Assembly: GCF_026626745.1 (NCBI RefSeq)
Contig: NZ_JAPNJW010000002.1
Location: forward strand, 2,504,151 to 2,568,150
Reading direction: 5' to 3'
Source: Nannocystis sp. RBIL2
GTDB taxonomy: Bacteria > Myxococcota_A > Polyangia > Nannocystales > Nannocystaceae
Length of the DNA: 64,000 nt
The notes under the pieces are model-generated. The model worked only from the letters and a program-made list of their open reading frames with translations, made no database searches and was not told where the DNA came from. The position numbers and the translations under genes are program-made. Below, in pieces: positions 1 to 9,682 of this stretch; within the stretch, counting starts at the first letter, position 1; each line of letters opens with the position of its first letter.

Positions 1-467
1 GCCGGGTTGGTCATGCGCCAGCCGAGCGCCGTGTCGAACAGCTGGGCGTCGCGGGCGAACGCGTCGCTCGCCTTCGGCATCACGTACGGCGCGCGGGTCA
101 TGCTCTCGACGCCGCCGGCGATGTAGACCGAGCCCTCGCCGACCATGATGCTCTTGGCCGCCTGGATGATGGCCTCCATGCCGGAGCCGCACAGGCGATT
201 GACGGTGACGCCGGGGATCTCGACCGGCAGACCGGCCAGCAACGAGGCCATGCGCGCGACGTTGCGGTTATCCTCGCCGGCCTGGTTGGCGGCGCCGAAG
301 TACACGTCCTCGAGCTGCTCCATCGCCGGGCTGTAGTGCTCGGCGAGGTGGCGGACGACGTGGGACGCGAGGTCGTCGGGCCGTACCGGCGCGAGCGCGC
401 CGCGGAGCCGCCCGATCGGCGTGCGGACGGCGGCGACGATGACGGGCGTGCGAGCATCGGAGGTCAT
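1..467 (-). CDS. Acetyl-CoA acyltransferase (thiolase), N-terminal part
   Basis: This is a thiolase that would join or cleave acyl-CoA in fatty-acid beta-oxidation or acetoacetyl-CoA formation in the cytoplasm. It begins at an ATG (465-467) as MTSDARTPVIVAAVRTPIGR, the usual thiolase opening. The nucleophile loop NRLCGSGMEAI places the acyl-accepting cysteine near residue 93, and an AGGVESMTRAPYV segment follows. The frame stays open to the left window edge, so about two thirds of the protein is missing and the C-terminal His and Cys catalytic motifs cannot be checked. It is divergent from the kinase gene that follows. Whether it is biosynthetic or degradative cannot be told from this part. 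Confidence 0.9.
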   Translation of the reverse strand, partial: MTSDARTPVIVAAVRTPIGRLRGALAPVRPDDLASHVVRHLAEHYSPAMEQLEDVYFGAANQAGEDNRNVARMASLLAGLPVEIPGVTVNRLCGSGMEAIIQAAKSIMVGEGSVYIAGGVESMTRAPYVMPKASDAFARDAQLFDTALGWRMTNP

Positions 468-696
468 GTCCCTTGGGGGTTATCACGACCGCCCGCGGGC
501 TCAGGACACGTTTCAGTTGCGCTCGCTCACGCGAACCGCGCGCGGTCCGTGCGGAGGACGGTCACACGCCGCCAGGCCTCGCCCGGCCCCGCTTGCTGCG
601 CGGCCGCCGACGCACCCGCACGCGAGCGGTCCCTCGCCCGCGAAAGCGCCGGATTGGGTTCCGCGCGGGCGGCGGCAGAGCTACCCTGCCGGGGTC

Positions 697-3600
697 GTGA
701 GTCGCGACGACAACACGCAGCTGTCGCTCGAGGAGGCGATGTCGTTCCGCTCGGGCGACGACCTCACGGGCGACGGCAAGAGCGCGCCGTCGCAGCCGCC
801 CGAGCCCGATCCGGGCGAGAGCGCCCAGTTCGTCAGCTTCGCCGCCGACAAGCGCTTCAACATCGTCCGCCGCGTCGGCGCCGGCGGCATGGGCGTGGTG
901 TACGAGGCCATCGATCGCGAGCGGGCCCACCCGGTCGCGCTGAAGACCCTGCTCAACGTCAGCCCCGGCGCGCTGTACCGGTTCAAGCGCGAGTTCCGGG
1001 CCCTCGCCGACGTCGCCCATCCGAACGTCATCCAGCTGCACGAGCTGTTCTTCGAGGGCGAGCAGATCTTCTTCACGATGGAGTACATCGACGGGCTCGA
1101 GTTCGTCGAGTACGTGCGCAGCGAGGCCGAGGACGGCGGCGACGCCGACCCCGCGGCGCAGGCCGCCGAGCGCGAGCAGGGCTGGGAGCGCCTGCGGGCC
1201 GCGCTGCGCCAGCTGGCCGCCGGCCTCGGCGCGCTGCATGCCGCGGGCAAGCTGCACCGCGACATCAAACCGTCGAACGTCCTCATCACCCGCGAGGGCC
1301 GGCTCGTCATCCTCGACTTCGGCCTCGTCAGCGACTCGATCACCGAGACCGTGCGCAGCACCGAGGCCGGCGGCGTCGTCGGCACGCCGGCGTACATCTC
1401 GCCCGAGCAGGCCGGCGGTCAGCCGGCGTCCGCCGCCTCCGACTGGTACGCCGTCGGCGTGATGGTCTTCCTGGCCCTGACCGGCGAGCTGCCGTTCAAG
1501 GGCAAGGGCCTGAAGATCATGATCGCCAAGCAGGAGCGGGACGCCCCGGTCCCGTCGAGCATCGTCTCGGGCCTGCCCAAGGATCTCGAGGAGCTGTGCC
1601 TCGCGCTCCTCAGCCGCGACCCCAAGGCCCGCCCCGGCAGCGCCGAGGTGCTGCAGCGCGTCGGCAGCGGCCCGACCGGCATCCGCCCGCGCACCTCGGT
1701 CGGCCAGGAGCGCGACCTGTTCGTCGGCCGCGAGGCCCAGCTGCGCGCGTTGCAGGACGCCGCCGCCGCCACGCAGAAGGGCCGCGCCGCGCTCGTCCAG
1801 GTCTACGGCCGCAGCGGCATGGGCAAGAGCGCCCTCGTGCGCGAGTTCCTGGCCCGCCTGCAGCGCGGCCCCGCGGTGGTGCTCGCCGGTCGCTGCTACG
1901 AGCGCGAGTCGGTGTCGTTCAAGGCGCTCGACTCGCTGATCGACGCGCTCGCCAAGCACCTGCTGCGCCTGCCCGAGGCCAAGGTCGCCGAGCTGATGCC
2001 GCGCGACGTGCACGCCCTGGCCCGCGTGTTCCCGGTGCTGCAGCGGGTCAAGGCAGTCACCCAGGCCCCGCGCCGCTCGGTCGACATCCCCGATCCGCGT
2101 GAGCTGCGGCGCCGCGCCTTCGCGGCGCTCAAGGAATTGCTGGCGCGCCTGGCCGACCGCGCCCCCTTGGTGCTGCACATCGACGACCTGCAGTGGGGCG
2201 ATCGCGACAGCGCCGCCTTGCTCGCCGATCTGCTGCGCCCGCCCGACGCGCCGGCGCTGCTCTTGATCGCCAGCTACCGCACCGAGGCCCACAACGGCGC
2301 GGTGCTCAAGACCCTGCGCGAGGCGGCCCGCGGCGAGCTCGACCTCCGCGAGCTGCACATCGGCCCCTTGTCCGAGGCCGACGCCGAGGACCTCGCGCAG
2401 TCCCTGCTGCCCGCCAACCTGCGCGCGCGGGCCCGCCAGGTCGCGCGCGAGGCCCAGGGCAACCCGCTGTTCGTCAGCGAGCTCGTGCGCCACCTGCTGG
2501 CGACCGGCGAGCGCCCCGGCGAGCGCGGCGAGGTCACCCTCGATCGCGTCCTCCTGACCCGCATCGACGGCCTGCCCGAGCCCGCGCGGCGCCTGCTCGA
2601 GATCGCCGCGGTCGCCGGCGGCCCCGTCGACCTCCGCCTCGCCGGCGCCGCCGCCGGCCTGCCCGAGACCCACTCCGCGCTCGCCACCCTGCGCAGCGAG
2701 CACCTCGTGCTCACTCGCAGCGGCGACAGCGAGATCATCGAGACCTACCACGACCGCGTGCGCGAGCTGGTACTCGGCGCCCTCCCGCCCGACGACCTCA
2801 AGGCCCGCCACCGCGACCTCGCCGTCGCCATGGAGAACCACGGCGAGCGCGACAGCGACACCCTCGCCCTGCACTACCGCGAGGCCGGCGAGTGGGAGCG
2901 CGCCGGCGACTACGCGCAGATGGCCGCCGATCAGGCCGCCGCCGCCCTCGCCTTCGACCGCGCGGCCCGCCTCTACCGCCTCGCCCTCGAGTTCAAACCG
3001 CACAGCGACAAGGGCCGCGCCGAGCTCAGCGTCCGCCTGGCCGACGCGCTCGCCAACGCTGGCCGAGGCGTCAAGGCGGCCCGTCTCTACCTCGAGGCCG
3101 CCGCCTCCGAGCCGCCGGCCCGCGCGCTCGAGCTGCGCCGTCGCGCCGGCGAGCAGTTCCTGCGCGCCGGTCAGTTGCCGGAGGGCATGACGACGATCCG
3201 CCAGGTCCTGGCCGCCGCCGGCATGAGCCTCCCGGCCACCAGCCGCGCCCTGCACACCAGCCTCGCGTGGGAGCGGACCCGCTGGCGCCTGCGCGGCCTC
3301 GGCCTGCGCGAGCGCGACCCCAAGACGGTCGACCCCGACGACCTCGTGCGCCTCGCGGTGTGCCGCACGTTGTCGTCGAGCCTGTCGGCGCACGACCTCC
3401 CGCTGACCGCGCTGTTTCAAGCCCGTTATCTCAACCTGGCATACAAGACAGGCAACATCTTCCACGCCGCCTGCGCGCTCGCGGCCGAGGTCGCGTTCGT
3501 GTCCTCCGGCGGCGAGGCCGACCGCGCCCGCACCGAGAAGCTCGCCAGCGCCGCCCAGGCCCTGCTGCAGCGCACCCCCGAGGCGCTGCCGCGCGGCCTT

Positions 3601-4503
3601 TTGGCGCTGTCGCGCGGGGTCGCGGCGTTCCACTTCGGCCGCTGGCGCGAGAGCATCGTCCTGCTCGAGCAGTCGGAGCAGATCCTGCGCGGCGAGTGCA
3701 CCGGCACCAACTTCGAGATCGTGTCCGGCCAGTCGCACCGCCTGATCGCCCACTTCCTGCTCGGCGACCTGCGCCTGGTCGGCCAGCGCCTGGCCACGTT
3801 CATCGCCGAGGCCCGCGACCGCGACGACAGCTGGTCCGACGCGCTGCTGCGCGGCGGCCCGCAGGTCGCCTACTGGCTGGCCGAGGACGACCTGCCGCGC
3901 GCCCGCGCCGAGATCGGCTACGTCCAGCAGCGCCTGCCCGAGGAGTCGCTCGGCCCGCCGCGCCTGTGGACCTTCGTCGGCAGCCTGCTGGTCGACTTCT
4001 ACGGCGACGACCCGGCCGCGCCGTGGGGCCGTGTCGAGCGCGAGTTCGCCGACCTCGAGACCTCGCTGCTGTTCCACAGCCAGTGGGCCCACGTCGTGCT
4101 CGGCTTCCTGCGCTCCCAGGCCGCGCTGCTGCGCCTCGTGTCCGACCACGGCGACAGCGAGCGCGCCGGCCTGGTCCGCCTGGTCGAGCACGAGGCCAGC
4201 CGCCTGGCCTTGGAGACAGCCCCGTGGGCCCGCCCGCTCGGCGAGCTGGTCGGCGCCGGTCTGGCCGCGATCCAGGGCCAGCGCGAGCGCGCCCTGGCCG
4301 GCCTGCGCGCCGCCGAGCCGGGCCTGCGCGCCGCCGACATGGCCCTGTACGCCGCCGCCGCCCGCCGCCGCCTCGGCGAGCTCACCGGCGGGGAGAAGGG
4401 CGCGGAGCTGGTCGCCGCCGCCGACAGCGCCCTCGCCGAACAGGGCGTCCGCCGCCCCGACCGCATGACCCGCGCCCTCCTGCCCGGCTTCCCCGGCCGC
4501 TGA
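697..4503 (+). CDS. Ser/Thr protein kinase with AAA ATPase and TPR-rich C-terminus
   Basis: This is a large cytoplasmic signalling protein of about 1268 residues. An N-terminal Hanks-type kinase has the glycine loop VGAGGMGVVYE near residue 60, catalytic HRDIKPSN near 187, a DFG near 207 and a GTPAYISPEQ activation segment. A STAND/AAA_16-type ATPase follows after FVGREAQLR, with Walker A GRSGMGKS near 371 and Walker B LVLHIDDLQW near 491. The last 500 residues are Ala/Leu/Arg-rich helices with degenerate TPR character. No membrane segment is seen. I chose GTG 697 because the upstream frame is low-quality arginine-rich sequence; ATG 739 is an alternative. The kinase-ATPase-TPR order is common in myxobacterial regulators. 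Its substrate is unknown. Confidence 0.9.
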   Translation: MSRDDNTQLSLEEAMSFRSGDDLTGDGKSAPSQPPEPDPGESAQFVSFAADKRFNIVRRVGAGGMGVVYEAIDRERAHPVALKTLLNVSPGALYRFKREFRALADVAHPNVIQLHELFFEGEQIFFTMEYIDGLEFVEYVRSEAEDGGDADPAAQAAEREQGWERLRAALRQLAAGLGALHAAGKLHRDIKPSNVLITREGRLVILDFGLVSDSITETVRSTEAGGVVGTPAYISPEQAGGQPASAASDWYAVGVMVFLALTGELPFKGKGLKIMIAKQERDAPVPSSIVSGLPKDLEELCLALLSRDPKARPGSAEVLQRVGSGPTGIRPRTSVGQERDLFVGREAQLRALQDAAAATQKGRAALVQVYGRSGMGKSALVREFLARLQRGPAVVLAGRCYERESVSFKALDSLIDALAKHLLRLPEAKVAELMPRDVHALARVFPVLQRVKAVTQAPRRSVDIPDPRELRRRAFAALKELLARLADRAPLVLHIDDLQWGDRDSAALLADLLRPPDAPALLLIASYRTEAHNGAVLKTLREAARGELDLRELHIGPLSEADAEDLAQSLLPANLRARARQVAREAQGNPLFVSELVRHLLATGERPGERGEVTLDRVLLTRIDGLPEPARRLLEIAAVAGGPVDLRLAGAAAGLPETHSALATLRSEHLVLTRSGDSEIIETYHDRVRELVLGALPPDDLKARHRDLAVAMENHGERDSDTLALHYREAGEWERAGDYAQMAADQAAAALAFDRAARLYRLALEFKPHSDKGRAELSVRLADALANAGRGVKAARLYLEAAASEPPARALELRRRAGEQFLRAGQLPEGMTTIRQVLAAAGMSLPATSRALHTSLAWERTRWRLRGLGLRERDPKTVDPDDLVRLAVCRTLSSSLSAHDLPLTALFQARYLNLAYKTGNIFHAACALAAEVAFVSSGGEADRARTEKLASAAQALLQRTPEALPRGLLALSRGVAAFHFGRWRESIVLLEQSEQILRGECTGTNFEIVSGQSHRLIAHFLLGDLRLVGQRLATFIAEARDRDDSWSDALLRGGPQVAYWLAEDDLPRARAEIGYVQQRLPEESLGPPRLWTFVGSLLVDFYGDDPAAPWGRVEREFADLETSLLFHSQWAHVVLGFLRSQAALLRLVSDHGDSERAGLVRLVEHEASRLALETAPWARPLGELVGAGLAAIQGQRERALAGLRAAEPGLRAADMALYAAAARRRLGELTGGEKGAELVAAADSALAEQGVRRPDRMTRALLPGFPGR

Positions 4504-4515
4504 GCCGCCGGCCTC

Positions 4516-4616
4516 GGACATGGCCTTTCCGGCATGTCCTCGGGCGCATGTCCTGCACGCCATGCCCGTTCGAGCATGATCGATGGGTCATGTCCCCGAG
4601 AACATGTCTCGTCGCG
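4516..4616. repeat. 14-bp periodic CATGTCC array, seven units
   Basis: CATG recurs at 4519, 4533, 4547, 4561, 4575, 4589 and 4603, exactly every 14 bases. The best units read CATGTCC, four variable bases, then a GGA-like triplet, so neighbouring units form the palindrome GGACATGTCC and can fold into short hairpins. The array fills the gap between two convergent genes that end at 4503 and 4644. Confidence 0.9.
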
Positions 4617-4643
4617 ACGACGGGACCGCCTCCCCGTCCGCCC

Positions 4644-5678
4644 TCACTGCCGCAGCAGCCACCAGTCGAACCGCTGCTCCTGCCCGCAGGCGCCGGTCTC
4701 GAACGACTGGCCGTTATAGGCCTCGTACGTGGCGTTGCCGAGCTTCACCGCCCCGGACGTGCCCTGCGGCAGCTGGACCGGCTCCTCGCCGACGAAGCGC
4801 AGGTCGTACTCGACCGCCTTGTCGGGGCAGCAGTCGTCGCCGTCGACGCACGAGCACTCGGCGCCCGCGGGCACGAGCTGGACCCCGAGGTCTTTGCCGC
4901 TGATGTCGGCCACCGAGGGATCGACCGCCAGGGTGTCGTGGCCGAAGATCGCCAGCGGCTCCTTCTTGCCCGGGGTGTCGCTGTCGTCCCACCACACCGC
5001 CATCTGCCGGTAGCGGCACGGCTCGGGCGCCGGCGTGTCGATCGCCCCGTGGGCCGACAGGTACACGCACTTCGACAGCGCGATCAGGCCGTCGGGCGCC
5101 GGCGTGGTGAACCCGAACAGCAGCGTCTTCCCGTAGTTGCAGCCCGTGCATCCGGCGGCCGGGTTGCTCGAACAGGGGACCGCCGTGACGAACACGCCCG
5201 CGAGCTCGAGCACCCGGTAGTTGCGCCCCGGGATGTCGTTGCAAGCCTGGGCGACAAGGCCGTTCCACTGCCGCGCCTGCAGCTCGGCCGGGCCGAGGCC
5301 GGTCGCGCCGCACGCGGGGGCGAGGTCCTCCCCCGTCGTGCTCGTGCTGGTGCCGCCAGGGTCGCCGCTGGTCGAGCTCGTCGAGGTCGTCGAGGTCGTC
5401 GAGGTCGTCGTCTCGGGCTCGCTCGAGCCCGCGTCGGTGGTCGTGCTCGCCGTCGACGTCGACGGACTCGGCCCCAATTCCGCAGTCGTCGCCTCGTCGG
5501 TGGTCCCGCTCGTCGTGTCCGGCTCGTCGCTCGAGGACCCGCTCGTGGCCTCGCCGCCGCCGCTCCCTTCGCCCGGCCCCACGGTGACCATGAAGGCAGG
5601 GTTGTCCTTCCAGCAGCCCACGAGCATGAGCCCGCACACCGCCAACACCGCCGCCCGTCCGCCCGCCATGCCCCACAT
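4644..5678 (-). CDS. Secreted lipoprotein with Thr/Ser-rich linker
   Basis: Predicted surface lipoprotein of about 344 residues and unknown function. The N-terminus has a hydrophobic signal ending in a lipobox (LMLVGC, Cys near 19). About 95 residues rich in Thr, Ser, Glu and Asp follow, then a cysteine-rich globular part with several paired cysteines (CTGCNYGK, CSCVDGDDCC). ATG 5678 was chosen because it immediately precedes the signal peptide; ATG 5669 is in frame three codons later. It is one of about a dozen proteins in this window that share the layout lipobox, Thr-rich linker, unrelated C-terminal domain. The globular domain has no family I recognise. Confidence 0.8.
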   Translation of the reverse strand: MWGMAGGRAAVLAVCGLMLVGCWKDNPAFMVTVGPGEGSGGGEATSGSSSDEPDTTSGTTDEATTAELGPSPSTSTASTTTDAGSSEPETTTSTTSTTSTSSTSGDPGGTSTSTTGEDLAPACGATGLGPAELQARQWNGLVAQACNDIPGRNYRVLELAGVFVTAVPCSSNPAAGCTGCNYGKTLLFGFTTPAPDGLIALSKCVYLSAHGAIDTPAPEPCRYRQMAVWWDDSDTPGKKEPLAIFGHDTLAVDPSVADISGKDLGVQLVPAGAECSCVDGDDCCPDKAVEYDLRFVGEEPVQLPQGTSGAVKLGNATYEAYNGQSFETGACGQEQRFDWWLLRQ

Positions 5679-6278
5679 CCTGCGACGATTCCTGTCACAT
5701 TCCCGGCGGGCTGCGGAGGCCGCGAGCCGGACCCTCACGTGAGCCTCCTCTAGGCGCCCGATGGGTCGTTTTCGCCGTTCCAACAGCGTTCCTGCGCCGC
5801 TCTGCGTTCGCAAATCCGGGTCGCACCGGGCCCGATCCATCCGCCGACCCGAGCGCGATTTGTGCTGCTCCGATTCCGCGCACCGCCGCACCGCGCTCGC
5901 CGGCAATGGCGATGCTGTCTCTCGGGACATAACCTCCATCGCTGCTCGAAAACGCCCGATCTCTTCCGCGCACCGCCCTTCGCAGTGCGCCGCGCGGCCG
6001 CCGTCGTGTTCGCCGGAGCGTGCGCGGCAGCGTCGAGCAGAGGTTTTCTTCGACCGCGGAGCCGTCTTGCGTTCGCGCCACCGCGAACGCTCGCGCTCGA
6101 TCCGCTCGGCCCTGCCGCCGATACCAGCCCCGCGATCTGCCTCGCCCGTGCGGCGAGCGCTCGGCCCGTCGACGCTCCGGCTCGGGCACGCGCGCGCTCG
6201 GGAAGCACGACTCGCGCCCATTCACTCGGGCCTTGAGCAGATGGGTCCACCGAAGCGAGCGACGACCCCGGCTCGGCC
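5679..6278. other. Gene-poor stretch
   Basis: About 600 bases upstream of the lipoprotein at 4644-5678 and downstream of the FG-GAP gene. Open frames exist on both strands but their translations are Arg/Ser/Ala-rich without domain structure, so I call none of them. I see no repeat array, clear hairpin terminator or RNA gene. It should hold the promoter of the minus-strand lipoprotein gene. Confidence 0.6.
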
Positions 6279-7853
6279 TCACATGAGGCAATCGGACGGC
6301 TGTCGCCACTCGACAGGACGCGGCGCGGCCATCACGCTCCCAAACTGATCTTCCGGCTCCGTGACGCGCGTGTCGATATCGCCCTGCTCCCATTGCTCGC
6401 CCGACGAGATCGCGGGCGCGCTCGCGTTGGAGAGGTACAACACCTGGACCACCCCATTGTCCGGATGGGTGACGCCGGGGTTGAATTCATGTGGCACGTA
6501 GATCGCCAGGTCCTCGACGCTGGAGCCGTCGAAGTCGCCGCACGCCAGACCGAACCCGAACCAGTCACCGTCCTCCGGGGCGTCCGGGACGTTGGCTGTG
6601 GCCTGGCTCCACATGCGATTGTTGACGTCGGTCAGCCCGCTCGCCGAGCCGCGGATGACATGCACGACGCCACGCCCCGCGTCTTCCGCGCGGTTGCTGA
6701 CGACCAAATCGGCGTAGCCATCGTTGTCGGCATACATCGCAGCGACTGCCCAGCCGAAATCGTCCTCCGGGTACTCCCCCGAATCCAGGATGCTGCCCCA
6801 GTCCTGCGTGATGTACTGATCCGCTGGGGACGACGTCTGGAGCCCGCTGGTCGATGTGCCGTAAAACACCGCCACGCCCCCGATCCCTGTGCCGATCCCC
6901 AATTGAGTCACACCGACGGCCAGGTCCTGACAGGCGTTTCCGTTCATGGTGTCGCCGTTGAAGTTCCCGACCGCCAGCGAGTTACCGAACTGGTCGCCGT
7001 GGGTGGGCCCCGCCTGATTCAGCAGATATTCCGCCCCGGGACCGGCCGACGTCGACAGCCCGGTGCTCGAACCGTAGATGATGTCGACGCGCCCCACCTC
7101 ATCGGTACCGATAGTGTACGACGAGTCACCGATCGCCAGGTCCTCGTGCCCGTCGCAGTTGAAGTCACCGGTCGCCATATCATAAAAGCCGAAAGACTCG
7201 TGGTTGGCCGTCGGGTTGAAAACGTGCGCACCGGGCCCCGCCGTCCCGCTCAGACCCGCGTTGCCCCCGTAGATGATCATGATCTTGCCGTTGTCGTTCT
7301 CCCGATATCTGACGGCGATGTCGTGAAAGCTGTCGTTGTTGAAGTCGCCGGATACGAGGTTGACCCCGAAGTTGACCGGGTCGCCCGGGATGCCGGGGCT
7401 CGCGCCGGTCAACAGGTAGTCGTTGTCGGTGCGGAGCCCACTGGACGAGCCGAAGAAGACGTGCAACGCTCCAGCGGATTGGACGCTGCCCACTGTCTGG
7501 CCGACCACCCCGACGACAAGATCGTCGAAGCAATCACCGTTGAAGTCCCCCCACGCCATCGCCCAGCCGAAGCCGTCATCGATCTCCGAGGCCCCCTCGA
7601 CGCCGGTCTGATCCTGCCAGATCGACGTCATCCGCGTCGCCGGGTCGTCGAGTCCTCCCGCGCTGCCATAGAGCACATTCACGAGGCCGGCATCCACGAT
7701 GGTCGTACCGATTTTCTCGTACGGCGAGCCGATTGCCAGGTCCTCGTATCCGTCGTGGTCGAAGTCCGGCCCCCGGGCATGGCCGAGCGTGGGCACGATA
7801 CAGGTTATCAACGCAATAGTAGAACCAATTCGAACGGTGCGATTTACGATCAT
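6279..7853 (-). CDS. Secreted FG-GAP (integrin-alpha-like) beta-propeller protein
   Basis: A 524-residue exported protein. ATG 7853 precedes a signal peptide (STIALITCIVPTLGHA). At least seven FG-GAP blades follow, each with a calcium-loop-like D-x-[DN]-x-D-G motif and a D-[LI]-[AV]-[VI] strand, for example DFDHDGYEDLAIG, DFNGDCFDDLVVG and DFNCDGHEDLAIG. Seven such units would close a propeller, typically used for calcium binding and adhesion outside the cell. There is no lipobox, so it is probably released or periplasmic. Its DNA looks visibly less GC-rich than the neighbouring genes, which may mean recent transfer. Partner and ligand are unknown. Confidence 0.85.
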   Translation of the reverse strand: MIVNRTVRIGSTIALITCIVPTLGHARGPDFDHDGYEDLAIGSPYEKIGTTIVDAGLVNVLYGSAGGLDDPATRMTSIWQDQTGVEGASEIDDGFGWAMAWGDFNGDCFDDLVVGVVGQTVGSVQSAGALHVFFGSSSGLRTDNDYLLTGASPGIPGDPVNFGVNLVSGDFNNDSFHDIAVRYRENDNGKIMIIYGGNAGLSGTAGPGAHVFNPTANHESFGFYDMATGDFNCDGHEDLAIGDSSYTIGTDEVGRVDIIYGSSTGLSTSAGPGAEYLLNQAGPTHGDQFGNSLAVGNFNGDTMNGNACQDLAVGVTQLGIGTGIGGVAVFYGTSTSGLQTSSPADQYITQDWGSILDSGEYPEDDFGWAVAAMYADNDGYADLVVSNRAEDAGRGVVHVIRGSASGLTDVNNRMWSQATANVPDAPEDGDWFGFGLACGDFDGSSVEDLAIYVPHEFNPGVTHPDNGVVQVLYLSNASAPAISSGEQWEQGDIDTRVTEPEDQFGSVMAAPRPVEWRQPSDCLM

Positions 7854-8300
7854 CGAGGACCAGTCTACTTCCCACGAGACGAAATAGAAGCGGTAACCAC
7901 CATCGCTGTCAGTGAGGTTGCTGCACGCGGGTGCCTCCGAGGTACGGTGAGGTGACGGATGAGGTCGGAAGCGCCATCCCGCCGCACGACCGAGCGTAGC
8001 TGCGGTCAGTGACGGGACAATTGCTCGCGGAATCGTCGGGTCCGGCAAACCGTGGGTAGCCATGCTCGCATGAGCTCCAGGCGTCCGCTCGTCGTTCCGC
8101 CATCCCGACGCACCTCGCCGCCCGCCCGAACGCCGCCTCGCCGGGCGGCCGTCGACGCCCCCGCCTCGCGCAGGTGCACCCGTGAACGCGCGCCCGCGAG
8201 CCCGCCCGACACCACGCGACGTGTCCCTGCAACGTCGCCCTGCACGCAATTGATCGCCTCTTGACTGGCGACCCCCGGCCCGGGTCGCAACTCCATACGC
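7854..8300. other. Intergenic region with divergent promoters
   Basis: About 450 bases between the minus-strand FG-GAP gene and the plus-strand cysteine-rich protein, so it must carry two divergent promoters. The first 100 bases are comparatively AT-rich. No convincing open frame, repeat array or RNA was found. Confidence 0.5.
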
Positions 8301-8642
8301 ATGCGACGTCTTACCCTCGCGTTCGCTGTGGCTCTCGGCGCCGGTCTCGCTCTGGTCGGGACCGCCGGCGCGAGCCCTCGCAAGGTCTGCCGCGGCTCCG
8401 ACAAGCCGTGCGGCGACGAATGCTACGACCCCGCGACCGAGAGCTGCCAGCCGGGCGCGCTGGTCTGCCGCGGCGCGCAGAGGGCCTGCGGCGGCCAGTG
8501 CTACGACCCGTTCTATCAGAACTGCAGCACCGGCCGGGTCGAATGCGCCGGGTCGCAGAAGCCCTGCGGCGATCAATGCTACGACCCCGCCACCGAGGAT
8601 TGCCGCCTCGAGGTGAAGGACAACCACCCCGAACGCGCCTGA
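8301..8642 (+). CDS. Small secreted protein with three cysteine-rich repeats
   Basis: A 113-residue protein with a clean signal peptide (LTLAFAVALGAGLALVGTAGA). It has three copies of a roughly 25-residue unit with the pattern C-x-G-x-x-x-x-C-G-x-[EQ]-C-Y-D-P, namely CGDECYDPATESC, CGGQCYDPFYQNC and CGDQCYDPATEDC. The regular cysteines suggest a disulfide-knotted extracellular protein. I know no function for this unit; it resembles short cysteine-rich repeats found in other secreted myxobacterial proteins. Confidence 0.75.
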   Translation: MRRLTLAFAVALGAGLALVGTAGASPRKVCRGSDKPCGDECYDPATESCQPGALVCRGAQRACGGQCYDPFYQNCSTGRVECAGSQKPCGDQCYDPATEDCRLEVKDNHPERA

Positions 8643-8766
8643 GCGCACTGCCATGATTTGTCCCGGCACACCGACTGCCACGATTCACAGCCCGCCGACA
8701 CAGCAACAGCGCCGCCCCTCCTCGCCGACGGCGAGGCGGACGGCGCCCCGAACAAAGCCCCGGCCC

Positions 8767-9543
8767 TCAGCGCGCCATCGCCACGGTGTCGGCGATCTGG
8801 GCCGTGAACTTCGACGGATCGATCACCCCGTCGACCTCGATCGACTGGACCTTCACCTTGCTGATCTTGCCGTCGACCTCGCCCTCGCTGGCGAAGTTGA
8901 ACTTGAGCCCGCCGACCTCGCGCCAGTCGCTGAACGTCACGTGCTTGGTCTTCTGCGCCCCCGCCTTGTCTTTAAAAACGACAGTGCGCTTCACGTCGAG
9001 GAACGTCGTCGCGTCGAGCCAGCGCTGCTCGACGTCGCCGCTCGCCAGAGTGAGCTGCAGATGGTAGGCCTTGCTGCCCTTCACCTCCTCCGCGCCGACC
9101 AGCTCGACCTTGTGCCCGCGCGCCGCGGCGTCGACCAGCGCGTCGTCGAACTCCGCGTACTGCTTCATCTTGACCGCGTGCTCGGCCGGCACCGGCCCCA
9201 TCGGCGCGTCGCCCTCGGCCAGCCAGCCCTTGTCGCCGTCGAAGATCTTCAAAAAGGCCTTGCCCTCGTGGGTGCCCTCCTTGCGGAACTTGTTCGGCCG
9301 CGCGCGGTAGGCCACGAACGCGTCGACCGAGCTGCCCTCCTGGTACTCGCCGCGGATCACCAGGTTCTTCGTCGCCTTGAGCTTGCCCTCCCCGCCCAGC
9401 GCCGCCAGGTGCTTCGCCACCACCTGCTCCGCCGTCAGCTCGGCCTGCGGGGCCGCCCCGGGCTTGCCGCCCTCGCCGCCGTTGTCGTCACACCCCGCCG
9501 CGCCGCCGAGCGCGAGCGCCATCGTCAAGATCCATCGCTGCAT
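8767..9543 (-). CDS. Outer-membrane lipoprotein-sorting-like lipoprotein
   Basis: A lipoprotein of about 258 residues. A GGAGG lies 6 nt upstream of the ATG at 9543 and directly against the in-frame ATG at 9549, so 9543 is the likely start, giving MQRWILTMALALGGAAGC with the lipobox Cys near 18. The mature part (AAKHL-like helix, then strands such as NLVIRGEY, KFRKEG, FDGDKGW and DWREVGGLKF) resembles the LolA/LolB-type or DUF4292-like fold that binds acyl chains. A role in lipid or lipoprotein transport is inferred from that resemblance only. It faces a convergent neighbour with a 124-base gap. Confidence 0.7.
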   Translation of the reverse strand: MQRWILTMALALGGAAGCDDNGGEGGKPGAAPQAELTAEQVVAKHLAALGGEGKLKATKNLVIRGEYQEGSSVDAFVAYRARPNKFRKEGTHEGKAFLKIFDGDKGWLAEGDAPMGPVPAEHAVKMKQYAEFDDALVDAAARGHKVELVGAEEVKGSKAYHLQLTLASGDVEQRWLDATTFLDVKRTVVFKDKAGAQKTKHVTFSDWREVGGLKFNFASEGEVDGKISKVKVQSIEVDGVIDPSKFTAQIADTVAMAR

Positions 9544-9682
9544 CGTCATCCTCCGTTCGCCTGGACAAGCTATGCGACGTCCGGGCGCCGCCCCAGCGCG
9601 GTGCAGGCGAACGCCGATACGACGCAGCCGCCGGCCCCGCCCGTTCGCCGCGCAGCCGATGGCCGGCGCCTGTCCATGCGCA

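Noticed and set aside
562..4563. A 1333-codon open frame on the minus strand opposite the kinase
   Set aside because: It is the antisense of a high-GC gene; its product is Gly/Ala/Arg/Leu repeats without any domain, while the plus-strand frame has complete kinase and ATPase motifs.
5761..6348. A 195-residue plus-strand frame in the gap at 5.7-6.3 kb
   Set aside because: Arg/Ser-rich with no signal peptide or domain, and it runs into the FG-GAP gene; likely a chance frame in GC-rich DNA.
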